DNA of 64,000 nt from Nostoc sp. FACHB-973 (GTDB lineage Bacteria; Cyanobacteriota; Cyanobacteriia; Cyanobacteriales; Nostocaceae), in contig NZ_JACJSJ010000031.1 of the NCBI RefSeq assembly GCF_014698115.1, positions 1-64,000 of the forward strand, in the 5' to 3' direction. The notes below the pieces were generated by a model. It saw only the letters and a program-made list of their open reading frames with translations, was not told the origin of the DNA and ran no database searches. Below are positions 1 to 7,773 of the stretch, in pieces. The translations under genes and the position numbers were made by a program. Each line of letters opens with the position of its first letter. Position 1 is the first letter of the stretch.

Positions 1-181
1 ATAGCAATCCTAAATGATTTATGAGAATATACGGAGATTACAACGTGATTTATAAAACTTAGTTTTAAGCTATATATTATGCAATATATATAATTCTAGC
101 CTCCAAATTAAGTCATAAATGAGTGTTTAAAACTACGTTTGTAGGTTAAGTATTTTCTCACATATGATTCAGGATTGCTAT
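1..181. repeat. MITE-like element with ~32-bp terminal inverted repeats
   Basis: The first bases of the window (ATAGCAATCCTAAATGATTT...) are matched in inverted orientation by bases 150-181, which read ATAGCAATCCTGAATCATAT... on the other strand. 27 of the first 32 positions agree. The interior is AT-rich and non-coding. The right end abuts the conserved Asp-Thr codons of the PIN-domain gene that follows, so the element appears inserted in the 5' end of that gene. The left junction is at the window edge, so a target duplication cannot be checked. Confidence 0.65.
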
Positions 182-194
182 AGACACCTGTGTA

Positions 195-596
195 ATGTCT
201 GAGTTTGTTAAAAAAGCTCCCAACCCCCAAGTTAGTCAATGGTTTAATCAGCAACCGATTGAACAACTGTTTTTAAGTGGTATTACCATCGCTGAAATAA
301 AAAAAGGGATTTATAAGATCCAAGACTCACAACCTGAACGATATCAAAAACTAAAAATATGGCTGCAAAAAGTAGAAATTGAATTTTATTCTCATATTTT
401 ACCGATAAACGATCATATTTTAGATAATTGGGCAAAATTTTCTGCTTCTTCAGAATTGAAAGGTAAAAAATTAGCCGTAATGGATAGTCTGATTGCCGCA
501 ACAGCACATCATCATAAATTAACTTTAGTTACCCGCAATGTTGATGATTTTAAACTGACACCAGTTAAAATTATGAATCCTTACAGTCTTGAGTGA
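195..596 (+). CDS. VapC-like PIN-domain ribonuclease, 5' end displaced
   Basis: This resembles a VapC toxin: PIN-domain ribonucleases cleave RNA and are held inactive by a VapB antitoxin. Visible PIN features are the AEIKKGI segment (second acidic residue), MDSLIAATA near residue 98 and TRNVDDF near residue 114. The usual first strand (LDTNVxSE) is read in frame just upstream as IDTCV (bases 180-194), but those codons lie before the first ATG and an in-frame TGA at 165-167 closes the frame. The first catalytic Asp therefore lies outside the ATG-initiated protein. The likely cause is the inverted-repeat element at 1-181. No antitoxin gene is visible; it would lie to the left. It is followed after 3 bp by an HsdR stub, as in defence islands. 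Probably inactive unless translation starts at a rare codon such as ATT at 174. Confidence 0.7.
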   Translation: MSEFVKKAPNPQVSQWFNQQPIEQLFLSGITIAEIKKGIYKIQDSQPERYQKLKIWLQKVEIEFYSHILPINDHILDNWAKFSASSELKGKKLAVMDSLIAATAHHHKLTLVTRNVDDFKLTPVKIMNPYSLE

Positions 597-599
597 ATT

Positions 600-737
600 A
601 TGACCACCCAACCCGAAGCCGAACTAGAAGAATCCTTAATCGCTCAACTGCAAGGCATGAAATATGCAAGGGTCAAGATTAAAGACCAAGCGGCAATGTT
701 AGCAAACCTCAAAGGCATTGAGCCAGGATGTGTGTAA
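600..737 (+). pseudogene. Type I restriction HsdR N-terminal remnant
   Basis: A 45-codon reading frame starts with ATG at 600, three bases after the PIN gene stop. The product begins MTTQPEAELEESLIAQL and continues with VKIKDQAAMLANLKG. This matches the N-terminus of type I restriction endonuclease R subunits (typically LENxLIxQLxxLGY...VxIKDExxLLANLKxQLE). A complete HsdR has about 1000 residues, so only the first few percent remain. The stop codon lies within the first bases of an inverted-repeat element (736-860), which suggests the element truncated the gene. No hsdM or hsdS is present. Recognition is by eye from a short stretch. Confidence 0.6.
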
Positions 738-860
738 AAACCTGCAATATGACCTAAAAAGGCTTGATTTTACGTTGTAAATAACAGCTTTTTAAATTAA
801 ATGTAGCAAATTTTCAAACTCATACAGGATGCGAGTTTTAAGACCATCTTGCAGGTTTTT
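736..860. repeat. MITE-like element, TIR AAAAACCTGCAA
   Basis: The left end reads AAAAACCTGCAATATGACC and the right end, on the opposite strand, AAAAACCTGCAAGATGGTC. The first 12 bases are identical and the similarity continues to about 25 bp. The element is about 125 bp and has no reading frame. It supplies the stop codon that ends the HsdR remnant. Confidence 0.6.
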
Positions 861-994
861 GGTCGAATCTCGGCTTAATACCTGGTAGAATGCGCCCTAG
901 ATAACTAGTTGATAAATGATTGCTAAAGATGGATTTAAACCAACCCAGATGCACAAAACAATCCAAAATCTAAAATCTAAAATCCAAAATCGTA

Positions 995-2470
995 TCAGCC
1001 TGATTGTCGCCAATCGGTCGGTGTTTCTATATGATCGGGTAAGCGAGTAGTGCGATCGCCAACTGCTTTTTTAATCTGCTGCAACTCTAGGTTTTTCGCT
1101 CCCGTCAAAATTGTCCCTTCAAGTTTCACATCACTCAGATTAGCTTGGGAAAAGTTAGCTCCCATGAGATTTGCCTGAGTTAGGTTAGCTTGATGCAAAG
1201 TTGCTCTTTGCAGGTTGACTCCGATGAGGTTTGCTTGATACAAATCTGCTTCGGTTAAGCTGGCTTCTGAAAGGTTGGCGAAATAGACTTCTGTTTGATG
1301 GAGTTTGGCTGCATTCAAATTAGCCCCAGAAAGGTTAGCACCATTCAAGTTAGCCCCAGAAAGGTTAGCACCAATCAAACCAGTCATGTGCAGGTTAGCT
1401 TTACCGAGTTTTGCTCCTTGCAAGTTAGCTAAAAACAGCTTTGCTCCTGAGAGGTTGGCAATTTTCAAGGTTGCTTGTTGCAAGTTGGCTTTATAGAGGT
1501 TTGTTCCTTGCAGATTTGCTGCACGCAGACTTGCTCCATAGAGGTTGGCTGAACGCAGATTTGCACCACAGAGGTTGGCGCGGTTGAGGTTAGCCCAAGA
1601 AAGGTCGGCTCTACTCAAGCTGGTTTTGAGCAATTTAGTTTCATAGAGAATACACCGAACGAGTCTAGCGCCGTTCAAGTCAGCCTCAGATAAATCTGCT
1701 CCCCGCAAGTCAGCCCCACTCAAATCTGCTCCCCGTAAGTCAGCTTGTTGCAGATTAGCTCCCACTAAATCTGCTCGCCTGATGTCGGAATTACGTAAAT
1801 CAAGTTTCTGATCTTTTGGGTCTTCGAGTAAATTCCGTCTGGCGATGACAGTTAAGGCTGCTTGAATATCGGTGCGTATTTTTGTTGTTTCTTCCTGGAG
1901 ATTTGGCTGCAACTGCTGTGTCGAACGTGACCCACCTTTGCGCCTATTTGAGTAAATAGCCGATGAATATTCTGGCTTTTGAGGCTCTGGTTTTACTTGC
2001 TGGATTGGTGTATTTTCTCGCACAAAGGCAGTGAGGATTTCCATGATTGTCCAGTGTTCTTTGGGGAAATCCTGGGCAACTCTTTCTAATGCATAAATTG
2101 CGCCTGTGCGAGTTTCAATTTTTTCATGTCCCAGTTGAGAAATTGCTCCCATAAAGCGTTCTGCAACCAATCTGTCTTGATTGAGTTTTGCGTTTTGAAT
2201 GTCAATTTCTAGATTTTTCTCAGCAGCGATCGCATTTTTCTGCATTGCTTGGACACGCTTGGCTGCATAATAAGCATTAAACATTGCTGCCGATGCCAGA
2301 AAAATGATTGCAGTGGTTGTTAATGCTTGGTTTCTATACTGTATTCTCTCCTGAATTGACAATTCTTTAATACTGGACAATGCGAAGAAAATTACAGTCA
2401 ACGAGCAAGCAAATATAACTGTTATAGTTATCAACCAATTCAACAGAGTGTCTGTCTTTTTAGAAGACAT
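995..2470 (-). CDS. Membrane-anchored pentapeptide-repeat protein
   Basis: The protein is 491 residues. Two hydrophobic segments (about 10-33 and 50-68) place a membrane anchor at the N-terminus. A helical region follows (about 80-160: VAERFMGAISQLG, TGAIYALERVAQ, WTIMEILTAFVREN), then a linker with the block IQAALTVIARR. From about 222 to 465 it is almost entirely A(D/N)LxX pentapeptides (ADLRGADLSGADL, ANLSGANLNGANL), which fold into a right-handed quadrilateral beta-helix. The helical module plus IQAALTVIARR is shared with the next gene, so the two are paralogues. An AAGGA-like ribosome site lies about 10 bases before the ATG. Function is unknown; a membrane-tethered scaffold is an inference. 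Confidence 0.85.
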   Translation of the reverse strand: MSSKKTDTLLNWLITITVIFACSLTVIFFALSSIKELSIQERIQYRNQALTTTAIIFLASAAMFNAYYAAKRVQAMQKNAIAAEKNLEIDIQNAKLNQDRLVAERFMGAISQLGHEKIETRTGAIYALERVAQDFPKEHWTIMEILTAFVRENTPIQQVKPEPQKPEYSSAIYSNRRKGGSRSTQQLQPNLQEETTKIRTDIQAALTVIARRNLLEDPKDQKLDLRNSDIRRADLVGANLQQADLRGADLSGADLRGADLSEADLNGARLVRCILYETKLLKTSLSRADLSWANLNRANLCGANLRSANLYGASLRAANLQGTNLYKANLQQATLKIANLSGAKLFLANLQGAKLGKANLHMTGLIGANLSGANLNGANLSGANLNAAKLHQTEVYFANLSEASLTEADLYQANLIGVNLQRATLHQANLTQANLMGANFSQANLSDVKLEGTILTGAKNLELQQIKKAVGDRTTRLPDHIETPTDWRQSG

Positions 2471-2673
2471 GGTAAAAATTTTCCTTACAACCTAGAATTA
2501 TTACTTAGTTATTTGGACAAAATAGTATAGCATTTAGCAAAAAAATTATAATATGGTCACAAGAGTCATTTAACTCAGGAATGACATCAGATATACTAGT
2601 ATATTACGGTGTTAATAAACCACCCATTCTCAAACAGTGAAATCCTTGCAGTATCAGAATTACGAATTACAAA

Positions 2674-3417
2674 TTACTGAGAAAATTTGGCTTCCCTGAA
2701 ATTTGCCCCATCAAGTATGGCATCATCGAGAACTACCCCATGTAGATTAGCTAGATATAAACTGGCACGATGCAGGTTAGCTTTTTGGAGATTCGCCCTT
2801 TGGAGGTTGGTTGCGCTGAGGATTGCCCCTTTGAGGTTAGCTGAATATAGGTTAGCTCCTTCTAAATTAGCTGCACTGAGGATTGCTCCCTCTAAATTGG
2901 CTTCTGTTAGGTTAGCCCCAGCAAGATTAGCTTGATAAAGATTTGTCTGTTCTAAATTAGCTCCATTCAAGTTTGCTCCTCTGATGTCCGTATGACTCAA
3001 ATCAAGCTGCTCATTTTCTGGATCTTTATTGACATCTCTTCTAGCGATAACAGTCAGAGCCGCTTGAATATCTCCACGAACTTTTGCACCAGGGTTGCTG
3101 ATAACTTCCTTTTGCGGTGTGTAAGCAGCATTTTCGCGGATAAAACTAGTCAGAATGTCCATGATTATCCAGTGGTACTGCGGATGATTATGGGCAATTT
3201 GCTCTAAATCATTGATTATAGCTACACTAATTTCCATTGTGTTATTACCTAACTGTTTAATTGCTATTTTTAAACGCTGTTTTGGCGAGTGATGCTGAAT
3301 TCGTTTAACCTGTTCCTGAAAATCATATATCTTGAGAAGTATTTGTGAGAACTGGTTGTGATTTATTGGTAAAATATTTTTCATGACATGAAAAGCATTA
3401 ATAATTACTGTCAACAT
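2674..3417 (-). CDS. Pentapeptide-repeat protein, soluble paralogue
   Basis: The protein is 247 residues. Residues about 45-95 (IAIKQLGNNTMEISVAI...WIIMDILTSFIREN) and the block IQAALTVIARR near 120 match the equivalent parts of the neighbouring membrane-anchored paralogue at 995-2470. Pentapeptides run from about 135 to 240 (ANLNGANLEQTNLYQANL and on). It lacks the transmembrane pair, and the helical module is more diverged. A GGGAG ribosome site precedes the chosen ATG by about 8 bases. It lies about 200 bp upstream of the other gene on the same strand, consistent with local duplication. No specific function can be assigned. Confidence 0.8.
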   Translation of the reverse strand: MLTVIINAFHVMKNILPINHNQFSQILLKIYDFQEQVKRIQHHSPKQRLKIAIKQLGNNTMEISVAIINDLEQIAHNHPQYHWIIMDILTSFIRENAAYTPQKEVISNPGAKVRGDIQAALTVIARRDVNKDPENEQLDLSHTDIRGANLNGANLEQTNLYQANLAGANLTEANLEGAILSAANLEGANLYSANLKGAILSATNLQRANLQKANLHRASLYLANLHGVVLDDAILDGANFREAKFSQ

Positions 3418-4167
3418 AGAAAAATACTCCCAGTGGTTTTACCAATTGACTTGTCTAGGATATTGTTTCATGCATGGTCAAGATTTGAATATGCTAATGC
3501 AATCAACAAAATAGATAATACAACCGTTCAGTAAGTGGTTAATAACATAGATACCGCCTGCCGTCATCAGTCATCAGTTGCACTCACAATTTTTCATTCT
3601 TCACTAACAATTGACCTAAATCATGATAATTTTGTAAGAATTCAGAAGTCAGAATTCACGAGTCAGAATAGTTATATAAAGTTCGATTTAATACTTGTAA
3701 TTAAGAATGACGCTCAAAGGATGTTTGAAAAGTCCTCTTGTCAGTATCAAAAGTTTTAGATCCCTCTAAATCTCCCGATAAATTGGGAGACTTTGATTCC
3801 GATTCCCCCCTTTTTAAGGCTACGGTGTATACACAGTTTAACAAAGGGCTGAAAGCAATTTGCAGTTGAATAGACCACGGTAGCCTGGGCGAATGGAATT
3901 CGCGGCTACACAGGCAAAGTCCGCCTACCTTGTCCTAACAGAAAATTAAGGGTTTTGTTTGTGTAGACGCGGTTTCTAACCGCCCGTTTCGCGTTAAGTT
4001 GACACCAATGCACAGCTGTGCGCCCCTACAATGATGTAATTTTCAAAGGGTGTATTAGATTCAATTGAAAACCACCCTAGTGAGTTATTAATAAGTGCCT
4101 AAAATCACAAATAATTACTTTTAAAACAACTTCTTAAAAATTCTGACTTCTGAATTCTGACTTCTGA
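3418..4167. other. Gene-poor interval with dispersed repeats
   Basis: About 750 bp without a convincing gene. It holds a TTTGAAAAGTC motif near 3724 like the end of the inverted-repeat element at 10378-10559; a cyanobacterial-type intergenic stretch around 3760-3815 (CTCCCGATAAATTGGGAG hairpin followed by a pyrimidine run); a repeat-like block at 3885-4000; and reiterated TCAGAATTC / TTCTGACTTCTGA tracts near 3645-3665 and 4140-4168. The longest open frame (74 codons from 3535) crosses these repeats and has no recognisable content. Confidence 0.55.
3885..4000 (+). repeat. Dispersed repeat block, second copy near 10395-10550
   Basis: The stretch GCGAATGGAATTCGC...CTACACAGGC...AAAGTCCGCCTACC...AAGGGTTTTGTTTG is recognisably similar to the reverse complement of 10395-10550, which has GCGAATAGAATTCGC, CTACACAAGC, AAGTCCACCTCCG and AAGGGTTTTT in the same order. 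Neither copy encodes an evident protein. Confidence 0.5.
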
Positions 4168-5994
4168 CTATTCTTCTTGAAGTTGTTCAATTAGCTGAAT
4201 AATTTGTTGATAATACTGGATATTTCCTTCTTGATAATACAAGTCTGCGGATTTCTGGAAATCGGTAATTGCTCGTTGCAAGTCACCCACATTTCGGTAG
4301 ACATCTGCTCTGAGGATGTAAGCTGAAGCCCAATGAGGTTGACGCTGTAGGGCTTGGTTTAAGTCCGCTAAAGCTAAGTTGAAGTCTTCCAAAAGAGAAT
4401 AGCTGCGCCCCCGATTGTACCAATCTTCAGCAAAGCTGGGATCGATCGCAATTGCCCGACTGTAATCTTTGATTGCACCCTGATAATCTTCTATGGCGTA
4501 GCGAGCGTTAGCCCGATCGCTGTAAAATGCAGCAGATTGGGGATTGATTTGCAAAGCTTGGGTGTAATCTGCGATCGCACTTTCATATTCTTCCAAAGCA
4601 TAGCGGGTAGAAGCCCGGTTATAATATGCTTCAACTAAATCGGGATTGATTTCTAAAGCTTTGTCATAATCTGCAATTGCTCCATATTCATCCCCTAAAA
4701 GACGACGAGCATTGCCTCGATTGCAGTATGCTTGGGAAAAGTCAGGAATCAATTCTATGGCTTGGGTGTTATCATCAATTGCTCCTTGGAAATCTTGCAA
4801 AGCTTCACGGGCGATACCCCGGCCATAATAAGCTGCGGCTAAGTTATCATTAATCTGCAATGCCCGATCGTAATCTTTGATTGCTCCTTTATGATCTCCT
4901 ATAGAACGACGAGCCGCGGCGCGATCGCAATATCCTTCAGCTAAGTTAGGATTGAGTTGTAATAAGCGATTACCATCTTCAATTGCACCTTGATAGTTTC
5001 CCAATCGCCGCAGAGCATTCGCCCGAAAGCCGTATACTAAAGCTAGTGTGGGATTTTCTTGCAATGCTCGGTCATAATCTGCGATTGCACCTTCATAGTC
5101 CTCAAGAGTGCTACGCACAAGACCCCTTTCGCAATAAGCTTGCACATCATCAGGATTGAGTTTCAGTGCTTGGTTAAAATCTTCAATTGCGGCTTGATAA
5201 TCTTGGAGGTGAGACAGAACCAAACCGCGATTGTAATATGCGCCGGCAAAGTTGGGGTTAATTTTTAAAGCCTGGTTGTAAGAAGCGATCGCACTTTCAT
5301 AATCTGCTAGAGCGTAGTAGGCATTACCTCGATTATGATAAGCTTCTGCCAAGTTAGGATCTAATTCTAATGCCCGATCGTGATCGGCGATCGCTTCGTG
5401 ATAATTTCCTAAGAGTTGGTGAATATTACCGCGATTGCTGTAAGCTGCGGCAAAATGGGGATACCACTGTAAAGCTTCCTGAAAATCTGCGATCGCTCCT
5501 TGAGAATCGCTCTGATCGAGACGAGCTACACCGCGATTATGATAGGCATTGGCAATATCAATATTGATGTTATCAGCTAATTGGGTGCTGATTTCGATGG
5601 TTTGGATATAATCGGCGATCGCTTTGTCGTAATCTGCTAGGGCAAAGTAGGCATTACCGCGACTGTGGTAAGATTGGGCGAAGTTAGGGTCGATGGCTAA
5701 TGCTTGGTTATGATCGGCGATCGCTTTTTCATAATCTCCTAAAAAGTAATGTGCATTGCCTCGGTGATAGTAGGCTGTGGTGAAATTGGGGTTGATTTGT
5801 ATTGCGTGGTTGAAATTGGCGATCGCACCGTGATAATCTTTGAGTTGAGAACTTGAAATAATGCCTCGATTATGGTAAGCTGCGGCGTAATCAGGATTGA
5901 GGTTGATTGCTTGGGTGTAAGCTGCGATCGCTGCTTGATAATCCCCTTGCAAATTTTTATTGAATCCTTGGTTGAAAAAATCTTCAGCACTCAT
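4168..5994 (-). CDS. Tandem TPR-repeat protein (~17 repeats)
   Basis: The protein is 608 residues made almost wholly of 34-residue tetratricopeptide repeats of the form AYxNRGxAxxxLxDYxxAIxDYxxALxINP, from residue about 4 to 600. There is no signal peptide, membrane segment or catalytic domain, so it should be a cytosolic superhelical protein-binding scaffold. The near-identity of adjacent repeats suggests expansion by unequal recombination. The start ATG at 5994 directly precedes the first repeat. Partner proteins cannot be inferred, because neighbours on both sides are separated by more than 150 bp. Confidence 0.9.
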   Translation of the reverse strand: MSAEDFFNQGFNKNLQGDYQAAIAAYTQAINLNPDYAAAYHNRGIISSSQLKDYHGAIANFNHAIQINPNFTTAYYHRGNAHYFLGDYEKAIADHNQALAIDPNFAQSYHSRGNAYFALADYDKAIADYIQTIEISTQLADNINIDIANAYHNRGVARLDQSDSQGAIADFQEALQWYPHFAAAYSNRGNIHQLLGNYHEAIADHDRALELDPNLAEAYHNRGNAYYALADYESAIASYNQALKINPNFAGAYYNRGLVLSHLQDYQAAIEDFNQALKLNPDDVQAYCERGLVRSTLEDYEGAIADYDRALQENPTLALVYGFRANALRRLGNYQGAIEDGNRLLQLNPNLAEGYCDRAAARRSIGDHKGAIKDYDRALQINDNLAAAYYGRGIAREALQDFQGAIDDNTQAIELIPDFSQAYCNRGNARRLLGDEYGAIADYDKALEINPDLVEAYYNRASTRYALEEYESAIADYTQALQINPQSAAFYSDRANARYAIEDYQGAIKDYSRAIAIDPSFAEDWYNRGRSYSLLEDFNLALADLNQALQRQPHWASAYILRADVYRNVGDLQRAITDFQKSADLYYQEGNIQYYQQIIQLIEQLQEE

Positions 5995-6194
5995 ATAAAT
6001 ATTTTTTTTACATATGATAATCCCTGGCTTTCAAGCATGGGATTTTAAATTCAACTACTATTGTGCCTGGTGTTGGGATTTTTATTCCCAATGCCGCGAT
6101 CGGGTTTTGTATATTTGAAAGTCACCAAAGTCCTAGCGCTGCTAGCCCAGAGATTGAAAAGAAACTGATTAATTGGTGGTTAACTGTCAATTAT

Positions 6195-6857
6195 TTAAAG
6201 TGTATTTGGGTCAATTCCTTGCTGTTGTAATCTGGCTAACAGATTTTGTAATTGTTCTTCTGGCGTTGAGTATCTTTTACCATGCTCATCATACCAATAT
6301 AACCATTCCCGCATCCTTCCTTGATAAATACCTTGTTCACGTCCAATACCTAAATCAATTTCTGGCATCCAAATTTTATCCCCTGGTTGTAAAATGTATT
6401 TATCTTCAACTAAGCGATAAACTTCTAAGCGTTGACGCTTACGCCGCAGCCGAGTTGGAGCATAAATGACATAATACAAAATGCCTAATTCGGCATAATC
6501 AATTTTTTTCTGTTCGTATTCGCCGTTGTAAGTTTGAGAAACAACTTCTAAAGCTAAAATTGGTGGAATGCCTTCTTCTTCCCACAAAACGTAACTAGAA
6601 CGTCCATTTTCTCCAACAAAACGTTCTACACCTAAACTCAAGAAACCATCCGGAACAATGGCTTCTTTACTTGGTGTATGATAAATTCCCATGTTAATCC
6701 CGAAAAACCAGTCATCACGGTTTTGCCAAATCGACGCTAAGATAGCTAGCAATAAGTTGGGAATTAATATTTGCAGTTCGTTATCCACAGGGGTATTATC
6801 TGAATCTGGTAATTCTGCCGATGAAGGTAGGCAGTCTAACGGATTGTAGTTGAACAT
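6195..6857 (-). CDS. Uma2 family (DUF820) PD-(D/E)XK nuclease-like protein
   Basis: The protein is 220 residues. It shows the Uma2/DUF820 core: a catalytic-type Asp in VPDGFLSLG (about 88), the PPILALEVVS strand with the Glu (about 118), then the QKKIDYAELGILYYVIYAP helix-strand that supplies Lys and the family signature. The C-terminus has the usual basic KRQRLEVYRL and IWMPEIDLGI blocks and the Gln/Leu-rich LLARLQQQGIDPNTL tail. These proteins are very numerous in cyanobacteria. They are predicted restriction-like nucleases often linked to mobile DNA, but with no established role. No partner gene adjoins. Confidence 0.85.
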   Translation of the reverse strand: MFNYNPLDCLPSSAELPDSDNTPVDNELQILIPNLLLAILASIWQNRDDWFFGINMGIYHTPSKEAIVPDGFLSLGVERFVGENGRSSYVLWEEEGIPPILALEVVSQTYNGEYEQKKIDYAELGILYYVIYAPTRLRRKRQRLEVYRLVEDKYILQPGDKIWMPEIDLGIGREQGIYQGRMREWLYWYDEHGKRYSTPEEQLQNLLARLQQQGIDPNTL

Positions 6858-7000
6858 AAGCAGTCCTCAATCCTCAATCTCTAAATTTAAACTTGTATTT
6901 AAATTATCAACCTCGCCGCAAAGATGAAGCGATTATTTATAGTGCAATACGGTTCACTTAGAAATATGGGAAAAATTCTGAAAAAGGGAGTAGGGAATGT

Positions 7001-7028
7001 CTACAGACACGATTAATCGCGTCTGTAG
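7001..7028. repeat. Intergenic palindrome CTACAGAC...GTCTGTAG
   Basis: A 28-bp near-perfect palindrome (CTACAGACACGATTAATCGC and its mirror, one mismatch) in the gap between the Uma2 and TxlA genes. Related GACGCGATTAATC cores occur inside cruG (20462-20485) and in the nested element near 32050. It lies 3' of the Uma2 promoter region and 3' of txlA, so it could also act as a hairpin. Confidence 0.6.
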
Positions 7029-7099
7029 GTGAGTAGGGGAGGAAACCTTTTTTAACGTGCGCCTCCGTTGGAAGTCCCTCAAGCAAATGTGAATCAGGC

Positions 7100-7690
7100 T
7101 TAATTTACCACTTGGCTACCATGACTGCGGGGGTCATCTTGACTAGCTGTTGGTGCTACTGGGGCTGAGAATTTGGAAACTTGGCCACTAGATTGACCAT
7201 AGGGGAGAGACGAACCAGTAACTAAAGCCTCTAAGTTGCTAGCCATAATGCTGCGGGGTTGATCGCCGATCGCTTGGGCGATGGTTTCCCCACCCGACTT
7301 CAAGAACACAAAATGCGGAATCCCATCCACACGATATTTCAACATTTCTGGTAACCACTTGGTATTATCCACATTCAGCATCACAAAATTTAGCTTGTCG
7401 GCATATTCTGTTTCTAGTTGAGCGATATCTGGTGCCATTTTTTGGCAGACAGTACACCAATCAGCATAAAACTCCACCAGAGATGGTTTACCGTTAGTCA
7501 TTGCTACTTCTAGCGGTGTGGATGCTTCACTTAATTTTGCCAGGGAAGCCGAAGTCGTTTCAGTTCGCAATCCTAAGACAAAGGCAACGCTAAGGGCGAT
7601 CGCCACGATTGCAATTAAGAAGTTTCTCAAACGCTTCCCTAAGGTGGATTCAGATTTTTCAACAGAGTTCACAGGTGAATCCGTACTCAT
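7100..7690 (-). CDS. txlA: TxlA/HCF164-type membrane thioredoxin-like protein
   Basis: The family reduces disulfides on the lumenal or periplasmic side of the membrane. TxlA affects photosynthetic complex levels, and plastid HCF164 is needed for cytochrome b6f assembly. From the ATG at 7690 the protein is 196 residues: a basic N-terminus, one transmembrane segment (LIAIVAIALSVAFVLG, about 23-40), then a thioredoxin fold with the site FYADWCTVCQKMAP. The Glu/Thr-x-Val between the cysteines and the KYRVDGIPHFVF cis-Pro segment fit TxlA/HCF164. An in-frame codon 48 bases upstream would add a residue stretch lacking conservation, so 7690 is preferred. The C-terminal 25 residues are low complexity. 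Confidence 0.85.
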   Translation of the reverse strand: MSTDSPVNSVEKSESTLGKRLRNFLIAIVAIALSVAFVLGLRTETTSASLAKLSEASTPLEVAMTNGKPSLVEFYADWCTVCQKMAPDIAQLETEYADKLNFVMLNVDNTKWLPEMLKYRVDGIPHFVFLKSGGETIAQAIGDQPRSIMASNLEALVTGSSLPYGQSSGQVSKFSAPVAPTASQDDPRSHGSQVVN

Positions 7691-7773
7691 AACAGAATTA
7701 TTACAACTTATTAAGTAGTGTCTTCTCCACTCTAACAATTTAGGTCAACTTGAAGTCAACTTACATATAGCTA

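Noticed and set aside
1305..1496. Open frames opposite the pentapeptide genes (also 2687-2935)
   Set aside because: Antisense reading of regular pentapeptide codons gives open frames automatically.
3535..3759. 74-codon plus-strand frame
   Set aside because: Spans TCAGAATTC-type repeats and lacks any conserved pattern.
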